Positions 8,781 through 15,139 of a DNA stretch of 16,039 nucleotides are shown piece by piece. The first letter of the stretch is position 1; each line of letters opens with the position of its first letter. The position numbers and the translations under genes are program-made. The notes under the pieces were generated by a model. That model saw only the letters and a list, made by a program, of their open reading frames with translations, was not told where the DNA came from and did not search any database. Source of the DNA: Bacteroidota bacterium (GTDB lineage Bacteria; Bacteroidota; Ignavibacteria; Kryptoniales; JAKASW01). Where the stretch lies: the NCBI GenBank assembly GCA_021789755.1, contig JAJYJD010000055.1, positions 1 through 16,039 of the forward strand, given 5' to 3'.

Positions 8781-8864
8781 AGTAGATAGTAAGCAGAAGG
8801 TAGCAGGTAGTAAGCACAGGGCCCTTAGTTCCCTACCTACTATTCACCTACTACTACCTACTAT
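8781..8864. repeat. Imperfect inverted repeat in the gcvH-gcvPA spacer
   Basis: The left arm (8781-8810) consists of GTAG/GTAA words. The right arm (about 8832-8864) consists of CTAC/TACT words. In a 30-base ungapped comparison 20 positions are complementary. The loop contains the self-complementary AGGGCCCT (8817-8824). The right arm includes the gcvH stop codon (8861-8863). Confidence 0.55.
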
Positions 8865-9241
8865 TTCCCTACCATCTCCTGATACTTCGCCGCGTCAAGA
8901 AGGCTGTTCAGCTCAGCGACATCGGCGATCTTCAGCTTGACCATCCATCCGCCGCCGTAGGGCTCCTTGTTGACGACTTCAGGTGAGTCTTTGAGGGCTT
9001 CGTTGATCTCGATAATTTCTCCGCTCACAGGCGCGTAAAGATCGGAGACCGTCTTCACAGCTTCGATCGTTCCGAATTGTTTTCCCTGCTGAAGCTTCGT
9101 TCCGACCGCGGGAATCTCGACGAAGACGACATCGCCAAGCTCACCCTGCGCATACTCGGTAATGCCGACCACGCCCGTACTGCCCTCGACGCGTATCCAT
9201 TCGTGATCTTTGGTGTACTTCAGGTTTTTAGGAAATTCCAT
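8861..9241 (-). CDS. gcvH: Glycine cleavage system H protein
   Basis: The lipoyl carrier of the glycine cleavage system, shuttling the methylamine group from P-protein to T-protein and reducing equivalents to L-protein. Its 126 residues are the normal length for a single lipoyl domain of the hammerhead fold. The lipoylated lysine is K63 in 'FGTIEAVKTVSDLYAPVSGE'. The N-terminal 'YTKDHEWIRVEG' is the family hallmark. The ATG at 9241 is preceded by a near-perfect Shine-Dalgarno AAAGGAG six bases upstream (9247-9253), the best in the window, which fits a highly expressed carrier protein. The next gene downstream is gcvPA. Confidence 0.98.
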   Translation of the reverse strand: MEFPKNLKYTKDHEWIRVEGSTGVVGITEYAQGELGDVVFVEIPAVGTKLQQGKQFGTIEAVKTVSDLYAPVSGEIIEINEALKDSPEVVNKEPYGGGWMVKLKIADVAELNSLLDAAKYQEMVGK

Positions 9242-9309
9242 GCCATCTCCTTTAAATAAATAAAAACTCTGAATGCTAAATAATGTTCAAGACTCAAAAT
9301 CCCAAATCA

Positions 9310-9365
9310 ATAAATCCATTCCCTCCAACTTTCATCACCGGGTTAAATCAGAATTTCGGATTTAT
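9310..9365. repeat. Inverted repeat in the accC-gcvH spacer
   Basis: A perfect 8-base inverted repeat, ATAAATCC (9310-9317) and GGATTTAT (9358-9365), with a 40-base loop, set in AT-rich spacer. A seven-T run follows on the plus strand (9374-9380), which is the wrong strand to terminate accC transcription. Confidence 0.4.
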
Positions 9366-9383
9366 AGTCCGGGGTTTTTTTCT

Positions 9384-10724
9384 TCAGTCTGCGAAGTTGA
9401 AGGAATCCAGGAAGTGAGTATCGAACTCTCCTTTCCTGAACCGTTCGTCTTTCATCACCTTCAAGTGGAACGGGATCGTTGTCGCGACACCCTCCACCAC
9501 AAATTCTTCGAGCGCCCTGTACATCCGGTCGATAGCCTCGTCCCGCGACGAACCGAATGTTATCAATTTTGCCAGAAGTGAATCGTAGTACGGCGGGACT
9601 TTGTATCCTACATACACGTGCGAGTCAGTCCTCACGCCGTAACCGCCCGGAACGTGGAAACCTGTGATTGTGCCGGGGTTGGGGCGGAAGTCTTTATAGG
9701 GGTCTTCGGCATTGATGCGGCATTCGATAGCGTGCCCGGTCTGCTTCAATTTTCTCCTGCTGACCTTCGAGCCGGCCGCAATTCCGATTTGCTCCTTTAC
9801 GAGATCGAATCCGGTGACCTGTTCTGTGACAGGATGCTCGACCTGGATCCGTGTGTTCATTTCCATGAAATAGAAGTTCTTAGACTTGTCGACGAGGAAT
9901 TCGATGGTGCCGGCACCTTCGTACTTGACACTCTTCGCACCTTTCACTGCGGCCGCCCCCATCCGCTCGCGCAGTTCTGGATCGACCGCAGGAGAGGGGG
10001 ACTCCTCGATCAGTTTCTGATGCCTTCTCTGTATGGAACACTCCCGCTCGCCGAGATGGATTACTTCGCCGTGCTGGTCGCCAAGCACCTGAATCTCGAT
10101 ATGGCGCGGCTGTTCCACGTATTTTTCGATATACACGCCGGGATTCCCGAACGCCGCTTCCGCTTCGGTCCGCGCCATCTGGAACTGCCTGTCAAACTCG
10201 TCGGGGTTCCAGGCAAGCCTCATCCCTTTCCCGCCTCCGCCCGCAGTTGCCTTGACGATCACCGGGTAACCGATCGAGTCGGCTGCCTCTTTGGCGGCCT
10301 TCGGGTCGTCTATAACTCCGTCGCTGCCGGGGATGACCGGCACGCCGGCCTTCTGCATCGTTTCCTTCGCGGAAGCCTTGTCTCCCATCATGGTGATCAT
10401 TTCAGGCCTGGGGCCGATGAATTTTATTCCGCTGCTCTCGCATATTTCGGAGAACTTGGCGTTCTCGGAAAGAAAACCGTAGCCCGGATGGATGGCGTCG
10501 GCGTTCGTTATCTCCGCGGCAGCGATGATCCGCGGGATATTCAGGTAGCTTTCACGGCTAGGGGGCGGGCCGATGCAAACAGCCTCGTCCGCAAACCTGA
10601 CGTGTAACGAATCATGATCCGCCTCGGAATAGACCGCCACGGTCTTAACGCCAAGCTCCCTGCAGGTCCTGATGATCCGCAGTGCTATTTCGCCCCTGTT
10701 TGCAATCAGTATCTTATTGAACAA
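9384..10724 (-). CDS. accC: Acetyl-CoA carboxylase, biotin carboxylase subunit
   Basis: ATP-dependent carboxylation of the biotin carried by AccB, the first half-reaction of acetyl-CoA carboxylase in fatty acid synthesis. The 446 residues are the standard length. The order is an N-terminal biotin carboxylase domain (KILIANRGEIALRIIRTCRE), an ATP-grasp domain with the glycine-rich loop 'KATAGGGGKGM', the catalytic region 'RECSIQRRHQKLIEE' and 'MEMNTRIQVEHPVTE', and a C-terminal domain opening with 'ECRINAEDP'. The start codon is TTG at 10724 with AGAGGA just upstream. It lies 93 bases downstream of accB; accA and accD, which encode the carboxyltransferase, are not in the window. Confidence 0.98.
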   Translation of the reverse strand: MFNKILIANRGEIALRIIRTCRELGVKTVAVYSEADHDSLHVRFADEAVCIGPPPSRESYLNIPRIIAAAEITNADAIHPGYGFLSENAKFSEICESSGIKFIGPRPEMITMMGDKASAKETMQKAGVPVIPGSDGVIDDPKAAKEAADSIGYPVIVKATAGGGGKGMRLAWNPDEFDRQFQMARTEAEAAFGNPGVYIEKYVEQPRHIEIQVLGDQHGEVIHLGERECSIQRRHQKLIEESPSPAVDPELRERMGAAAVKGAKSVKYEGAGTIEFLVDKSKNFYFMEMNTRIQVEHPVTEQVTGFDLVKEQIGIAAGSKVSRRKLKQTGHAIECRINAEDPYKDFRPNPGTITGFHVPGGYGVRTDSHVYVGYKVPPYYDSLLAKLITFGSSRDEAIDRMYRALEEFVVEGVATTIPFHLKVMKDERFRKGEFDTHFLDSFNFAD

Positions 10725-10743
10725 TAGAGTCCTCTAATTTCGG

Positions 10744-10801
10744 ATTTCGAATTGCGTATTTCTAATCTCAAATCCGCAATCCGACATTCGCAATTCTAAA
10801 T
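10744..10801. repeat. Inverted repeat in the accB-accC spacer
   Basis: The cleanest of the four spacer palindromes. Bases 10744-10756 (ATTTCGAATTGCG) pair with 10789-10801 (CGCAATTCTAAAT) at 12 of 13 positions, enclosing a 32-base loop that itself repeats the words AATCCG and GCAAT. It ends about 20 bases upstream of the accC start, so folding could affect accC translation or RNA processing. No T-tract is present. Confidence 0.6.
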
Positions 10802-10817
10802 ATTCACGGATGATTGA

Positions 10818-11306
10818 TCAAGCCGGCTCTATCAGGAAAAGCGGCTGGTTGTACTCGACCGGTTGTCCGTTTTCGACAAGCGTCTGAACTATCTTGCCTG
10901 CGACATCCGACTCGATTTCGTTCATGAGCTTCATCGCTTCTATGATGCACAGGACGGTGCCTTCCTGTACGCTCGAGCCGATCTGGACGTATGGATCCGC
11001 ATTCGGAGCCGGGGCCCTATAAAATGTTCCGACTATCGGGGAACGAACTTCGTGATGCTTCTTACCCTCCGCCTTGGGCGCAGCGGCCGTTTCCGCCGTC
11101 GCGGCGGGGTCGACTTTCTGTTCGACAGCCGGTTGGGGTGAAAGCTGTGGTTGAGAAATATACTGAGGGATGAAAACCGGAGACGCAGAAGAATTATGGC
11201 GGGTCTTGCTCACCCGTATCTTCGCCCCTTCTTCCTCAATCTCTATTTCGTCTACCCCGCTCTCGTCGACAAGCTTGACGAGTTTCTTGATGTAGTTAAG
11301 GTCCAT
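10818..11306 (-). CDS. accB: Acetyl-CoA carboxylase biotin carboxyl carrier protein
   Basis: Carries the biotin that AccC carboxylates and the carboxyltransferase unloads. I chose the ATG at 11306 (162 residues): it gives the standard N-terminus MDLNYIKKLVKLVDESGVDE and has GGAG about six bases upstream. The frame is open 34 codons further upstream, but that region covers a hairpin and is not conserved-looking. Residues 1-35 are the N-terminal helical part. Residues 36-85 form a Pro/Ala/Gln-rich flexible linker. Residues 87-162 are the biotinyl domain with K126 in the AMKLM motif and the 'thumb' stretch 'APAPNADPYVQIG' typical of AccB. It lies between efp and accC, an order widely conserved in bacteria. 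Confidence 0.97.
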   Translation of the reverse strand: MDLNYIKKLVKLVDESGVDEIEIEEEGAKIRVSKTRHNSSASPVFIPQYISQPQLSPQPAVEQKVDPAATAETAAAPKAEGKKHHEVRSPIVGTFYRAPAPNADPYVQIGSSVQEGTVLCIIEAMKLMNEIESDVAGKIVQTLVENGQPVEYNQPLFLIEPA

Positions 11307-11370
11307 TTGGTCTCCGATGATAAGGTGTCCAGAAACGATCCCGCTCGCGGGAATTCCCACGATAAACAGG

Positions 11371-11401
11371 AAAAGCCGCCACAGTCCGGCTCGCAGGCGG
11401 C
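11371..11401 (-). terminator. Possible terminator after efp
   Basis: On the minus strand, 35 bases after the efp stop, GCCGCC (11401-11396) pairs with GGCGGC (11380-11375) around a 15-base loop, followed by TTTT (11374-11371) and then CCTGTTT. The stem is short but all G-C, and the T-tract is weak. It could be a partial terminator or attenuator between efp and accB. Confidence 0.4.
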
Positions 11402-11436
11402 AAACCACCGGACCTCGACGGGATTTCCCGGCTGGC

Positions 11437-11997
11437 CTACTTCACGCGCTCGACGTAGGCGCCGGTGCGCGTGTCTATTTTGAGAACTTCTCCCTCGTTC
11501 ACGAAGAGAGGCACATTCACTGTCGCGCCGGTTTCCATCCTGGCGGCCTTCATCACGTTGTTGACGCTGTCGCCTTTGATTCCAGGTTCGGTTTCCACGA
11601 CCTTGAGAGTCACAAAAATGGGAATCTCGACGCCTGTAATCTCCGTGCCGTTGAAGAAAATCTGTATGTTCACGTTCTCTTTGAGGAACTTGCTTCCTTC
11701 ACCGACGACGTCTTCCGGAACGTGAATCTGGTCATATGTATCGTTGTCCATAAACACCAGCATGTCACCGTCGCGATAGAGATACTGATAAGTGCGCTGC
11801 TCGATCCTAACCACATCTATATCCTGGCCCGCGCGGAACCTGTTCTCAATCACCTGTCCGGTCTTGAGGTTTCTCATCTTCGCGCGGACAAATGCCCGCC
11901 AGTTGCCGGGGTTCACGTGTTGAAACTCTACAATTGTCCACAGATCGTTGTTATAACGGATCGTTAGCCCTGGTCTGAATTCAGTGGTAGTAGCCAT
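11437..11997 (-). CDS. efp: Translation elongation factor P
   Basis: Binds the ribosome between P and E sites and relieves stalling at polyproline. The 186 residues contain the KOW-like N-terminal domain, the central OB domain and the C-terminal OB domain, with the signature 'GATVNVPLFVNEGEVLKIDT' near the end. The residue at the tip of the first-domain loop, normally Lys (EpmA or DHS-like modification) or Arg (rhamnosylation), is Asn32 in 'HVNPGNWRAFVR'. Chlorobium EF-P, as I remember it, has a similar 'PGNLRAF'. The factor is therefore predicted not to carry the known Lys or Arg modifications. The ATG at 11997 is preceded by GGGAG five bases upstream, and a good promoter-like pair lies at 12039-12067. 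Confidence 0.97.
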   Translation of the reverse strand: MATTTEFRPGLTIRYNNDLWTIVEFQHVNPGNWRAFVRAKMRNLKTGQVIENRFRAGQDIDVVRIEQRTYQYLYRDGDMLVFMDNDTYDQIHVPEDVVGEGSKFLKENVNIQIFFNGTEITGVEIPIFVTLKVVETEPGIKGDSVNNVMKAARMETGATVNVPLFVNEGEVLKIDTRTGAYVERVK

Positions 11998-12038
11998 AAT
12001 CTCCCATAAATCTTGCTGTTTCGTGAATTTTGCCTAAA

Positions 12039-12067
12039 AATATAGGTTTGGAGACCCCAAGAATCAA
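12039..12067 (-). promoter_or_regulatory. Sigma70-like promoter of efp
   Basis: Minus strand: TTGATT (12067-12062) as -35, a 17-base spacer, and TATATT (12044-12039) as -10; four and five of six consensus matches at the ideal spacing. The -10 lies 41 bases upstream of the efp start codon, giving a leader of about 35 bases. The surrounding region is divergent to the lipid operon. Primary sigma factors of some FCB phyla prefer other sequences, so the call is tentative. Confidence 0.45.
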
Positions 12068-12278
12068 GGTTAGGCTTCCTGGATCGGACATGAGCGCGGC
12101 CTCAACCGGTCCCAAAACCGACGAAACCTGACCGTAGCCTCGGCTCGGGTATGAATTCAGCTGCTCATACCGCCACGCTCTACCATCCCGTGCACTTTCT
12201 TTACGGAAGCGTGACGCCGGAATGACATCCCAATCGCGCCGACCGGGTAGAATATCAGCGACAAAGGACAGAAATGGA

Positions 12279-13232
12279 ATGAACCCGCACGAGATAACGG
12301 CAATAATTAACCCTGTGTCCGCCAACGGCAAAACCCGTATTATTGCCGGAACCGTTATTGAGTCGCTCAGGCGGCATTTCGGCTCAAGCCTCACCGTCAG
12401 GATGACCTCGAGGAGAAACGAAGCTGCCGATATTGCCCGGGAAGCCGCCAGCAACGGCAACGAAGCCGTCATTGCCGTCGGAGGGGACGGCACCATAAAT
12501 GAAATTGTAAACGGGCTGTTGTCATCCGGGAATGACGGCAATTCCGCATGCGCGCTTGGAATAATCAGCAGCGGAACCGGCCGCGGACTGGCGCAAAGCC
12601 TGGGATTGCCGCCGACCATAGAAGAACAGGCCAGGGTCATACTCTCCGGGAACACGGGTGTAATTGAAGTAGGAAAAATAAGATGGACGGAAAATGGCGG
12701 CAGCCAAAGACTGCGATACTTTGTGAACGAATGCCAAGCCGGGATCGGCGGCCACGTCGTTAGAAGTATCGAAGACAGCGGCAAGAAGAGAAACGGCTTC
12801 ATGGGCTTCGGTCTGACGACGCTGAAACTGGCGCTCACATTGAAGAACTTCGATATCCGGGTTTCAATCGACGGAGACGGAATGTACGAAATGCCGATGT
12901 TCGGGGTAGTCGTTGCGAATGGGACACACACGGGAGGCGGAATGAACCTCACGCCTAATGCGAAGTTCGACGACGGCAAGCTCGACGTGCTGATGATCTG
13001 CACGAAGAGTGTGATCAGCCGCCTCGCAAATCTCCCGAAGATTTATTCCGCGAACCATCTGAAATCGTCCCGGTTCATTTACGTGAAAGCGCGGTCGGTC
13101 AGGATTGACTCAAGTGAACCGGTACTGCTCGAGGCGGACGGTGAGCTGCTCGGCACGCTCCCTGCCGAAATATCCGTCGTTCCCAATGCACTGCGAGTAT
13201 ACATTCCGACAAACGGGGGTCGACATGAATAA
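12279..13232 (+). CDS. Lipid kinase of the DAG/sphingosine kinase (DagK/LCB5) family
   Basis: Members phosphorylate diacylglycerol, sphingoid bases or ceramide with ATP at the inner membrane. I chose the ATG at 12279 (317 residues), which gives the family N-terminus 'ITAIINPVSANGKT' with AAAGGA about ten bases upstream; the frame starts at 12222, but the extra 19 residues look non-coding. Visible motifs are the ATP-binding GGDGT (68-72, followed by INEIVNGL), a glycine-rich GTGRG (99-103) where GTGN or GSGN is usual, N214 to 'HTGGG', 'DDGKLDV' (231-237), and the C-terminal 'LEADGE' (284-289). There is no signal peptide or membrane span. The substrate cannot be read from sequence; the downstream BtaA-like and YghO-like genes point to diacylglycerol or ceramide. 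Its stop overlaps the next start by eight bases. A YegS-type phosphatidylglycerol kinase is an alternative. Confidence 0.9.
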   Translation: MNPHEITAIINPVSANGKTRIIAGTVIESLRRHFGSSLTVRMTSRRNEAADIAREAASNGNEAVIAVGGDGTINEIVNGLLSSGNDGNSACALGIISSGTGRGLAQSLGLPPTIEEQARVILSGNTGVIEVGKIRWTENGGSQRLRYFVNECQAGIGGHVVRSIEDSGKKRNGFMGFGLTTLKLALTLKNFDIRVSIDGDGMYEMPMFGVVVANGTHTGGGMNLTPNAKFDDGKLDVLMICTKSVISRLANLPKIYSANHLKSSRFIYVKARSVRIDSSEPVLLEADGELLGTLPAEISVVPNALRVYIPTNGGRHE

Positions 13233-13986
13233 GAGCAAAGAGACTTTTCGGGACGCGGCGTTGCGCCTTGAGTTCGAGTACCGGATCTTCGTCTCATTCG
13301 GTATCGTCATCGCGGTTGCATTGATTGCTCTCGGGCCGTTCAATTATCTCCGCTCGCCGGTTGAAGGACTCCTCTCTCTTCTCGGAATTAGCAGCAGCTG
13401 GACGGAAAATCTGAAATATTTCGCGCCGGCGATCTTCATGGTCGCGGCTAGCGCTCTCCGCATCTGGGCGGGGAGCACGTTAAGCTCGCATCGCATGATG
13501 TCGTTCCGCGTACAGACGGACACGCTTCTCACTGAGCCTCCATACACGCTTTGCAGGAACCCGATTTATCTCGCGGATTTCACCGCGTTCTGCGGATTCG
13601 CACTGATCCTTCCCGCGGTCGCAGTCTCGCTTCCCGTCTTACTTCTGCTTCACTACACACGACTCATCAGGTACGAAGAAGCGGAACTGCGCTGGAAGTT
13701 CGGAGCCGAGTACTCGACATACGAGAAACATTCGCCGCCATTCTTCCCGAATTTGAAAAGCATCCGGGCAACAATTCTCTCGGGCCGGGGAATGAGATTC
13801 AACGGTGACGGCTTTCGCCACAACGCGCTTTACCTGTTGTTCATCCCCGGCTTCATCGTTGCAGCTTTCACTCACAATTTCTACCATGCTCTCGCCATCG
13901 GTCTTCCGGCGGTTTTCGATTGGGCAATAATCCATACGGTCATAGGCACCAGCGATCGCAGACCAACGACAAATTCCGGTGATTGA
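13225..13986 (+). CDS. Integral-membrane methyltransferase, ICMT/PEMT-like family
   Basis: I start it at the ATG at 13225 (253 residues): GGGGG lies six bases upstream, and the longer frame reads back into the kinase gene. Five or so membrane segments are visible, at about residues 20-40, 64-84, 118-145, 200-219 and 222-241. The family core is present: 'PYTLCRNPIYLADF' (106-119) corresponds to the PY-x-x-x-RHP-x-Y SAM-binding motif of isoprenylcysteine carboxyl methyltransferase and phospholipid N-methyltransferases, here with Asn for His. It is followed by E151/E152, 'WKFGAEYSTYEKHSP' (157-171) and a Phe-Phe-Pro (173-175). Family members methylate carboxyl groups or lipid amines in the membrane. 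Bacteria lack prenylated CAAX proteins, so a lipid amine or carboxylate is the more likely substrate. It lies between a lipid kinase and a BtaA-like enzyme and overlaps the former, so it is very probably part of the same pathway. The C-terminal hydrophobic extension beyond residue 190 looks longer than the family minimum. Confidence 0.78.
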   Translation: MNKSKETFRDAALRLEFEYRIFVSFGIVIAVALIALGPFNYLRSPVEGLLSLLGISSSWTENLKYFAPAIFMVAASALRIWAGSTLSSHRMMSFRVQTDTLLTEPPYTLCRNPIYLADFTAFCGFALILPAVAVSLPVLLLLHYTRLIRYEEAELRWKFGAEYSTYEKHSPPFFPNLKSIRATILSGRGMRFNGDGFRHNALYLLFIPGFIVAAFTHNFYHALAIGLPAVFDWAIIHTVIGTSDRRPTTNSGD

Positions 13987-13987
13987 G

Positions 13988-15139
13988 ATGAATCCTTTCA
14001 AACGACAAAGTGTGTTCGAAGATATTCTTTACGCGCAGTGCTGGGAAGATCCGTCGATGGATCGAGAGGCACTGGGAATCGCGGGCGACGACACGGTATT
14101 CTCGATTACATCGGGCGGATGCAACGTTCTCGCTTTCCTGGCGGACTCTCCCCGCAAGGTCATCGCCCTCGACCTCAATCCTTATCAGAATTATCTCCTT
14201 GATTTGAAGATAAACTGTTTCCGCTGCCTCGAACATGACGAGATACTTGAACTGCTCGGAGTCTCTCCATCCGAGCGGCGCCACACGCTCTACATGAAAA
14301 TAAGAAACGGGCTCGCGCCTGCAAGCAAGTCCTACTGGAACCGACAACGAGGCAAAATCGAGAAAGGGATCATCCACTCGGGCAGATTCGAAAAGTATAT
14401 GCAAATGATAAGGGTTCTCCTCAAGCTGACGATCGGGAAGCGAGCGATCCGCGACATGTTCGAAGCGAAGGATTCTTCCGAACGCGAGTCCATCTTCGAA
14501 TCGAAGTGGAACAATCTACGGTGGCGGTTTCTCACAAAAGTAATTCTGAGCCGGGCCGTCATGAGTCTTCTCTTCACGAAGGCCTTCTTCGCGCAGCTTG
14601 GGGCGAATTTATCCTTCGGCGATCACTTCGCCGGGCGGGCACGAAAAGCGCTCATCTCTCTGAATCCACGCGAGAGCAGCTTCCTTACCTACATACTTCT
14701 CGGCAACTATCCGTTCGAAGAGGGTTTACCGCAGTATCTGAGAAAGCACAATTATGATCGGATCAGGAAAAACCTCGACCGCGTGGAGTTAGTGACAGGT
14801 TCATGCGGAGAATATTTCGCGAGCCTGCCGCCCGACAGCATATCGAAATTCAATTTCACGAACATTTTCGAATGGATGACAAAGGACGAGTTCGAATCGC
14901 TTCTCCGCGAGACGGTGCGGGTTGCCAAAAAAAACGCCGTCATGACTTACAGAAACCTCCTCGTCCACCGTGAACATCCGCGCTCACTCGACAATTCCAT
15001 TAAATCCGATGAGACCCTGGCAATTGTTTTGCACGAATCGGACAAGTCGTTTATTTACAACAACTACGTCATCGAGTCGATCGAGAAAGAGAAACAGACA
15101 TGGGATATCAGGTTATCGAAGCAGACGGCGGAAATCTGA
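13988..15139 (+). CDS. BtaA-like (DUF3419) aminocarboxypropyl transferase
   Basis: BtaA moves the 3-amino-3-carboxypropyl group of S-adenosylmethionine to diacylglycerol, forming the homoserine headgroup that BtaB then trimethylates to the betaine lipid DGTS. I use the ATG at 13988 (383 residues); a GTG at 13979 is an alternative, and both lie at the stop of the methyltransferase gene. Family motifs are 'YAQCWEDPSMD' (15-25), the SAM-binding 'SITSGGCNVLAFLA' (39-52), 'ALDLNPYQN' (60-68), 'NPRESSFLTYILLGNYP' (226-242) and 'NFTNIFEWM' (289-297), where BtaA has a similar EWM. No transmembrane helix is evident. No BtaB-type soluble methyltransferase is in the window; the adjacent membrane methyltransferase could replace it. 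The family call is firm, but the acceptor lipid is inferred. Confidence 0.85.
   Translation: MNPFKRQSVFEDILYAQCWEDPSMDREALGIAGDDTVFSITSGGCNVLAFLADSPRKVIALDLNPYQNYLLDLKINCFRCLEHDEILELLGVSPSERRHTLYMKIRNGLAPASKSYWNRQRGKIEKGIIHSGRFEKYMQMIRVLLKLTIGKRAIRDMFEAKDSSERESIFESKWNNLRWRFLTKVILSRAVMSLLFTKAFFAQLGANLSFGDHFAGRARKALISLNPRESSFLTYILLGNYPFEEGLPQYLRKHNYDRIRKNLDRVELVTGSCGEYFASLPPDSISKFNFTNIFEWMTKDEFESLLRETVRVAKKNAVMTYRNLLVHREHPRSLDNSIKSDETLAIVLHESDKSFIYNNYVIESIEKEKQTWDIRLSKQTAEI

Noticed and set aside
9343..9380. Stem with CCGG ends followed by seven T on the plus strand as a terminator
   Set aside because: No plus-strand gene precedes it; the neighbours are transcribed from the minus strand, where no T-tract follows.
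9618..10607. 329-codon plus-strand frame
   Set aside because: Entirely antisense to accC and explained by the codon bias of that gene.
11307..11408. 34-codon N-terminal extension of AccB
   Set aside because: Passes through the spacer hairpins, and the standard AccB N-terminus begins at 11306 with a good ribosome binding site.
12222..12253. ATGACA and TAGAAT as a promoter for the lipid operon
   Set aside because: The 20-base spacing is too long for a normal sigma70 promoter, and no better pair was found in the 281-base divergent region.
11981..13003. 340-codon open frame on the minus strand opposite the lipid kinase
   Set aside because: It is Pro/Ser/Leu-rich with no motif and is fully antisense to a gene with clear kinase motifs; it also overlaps the efp start and promoter.
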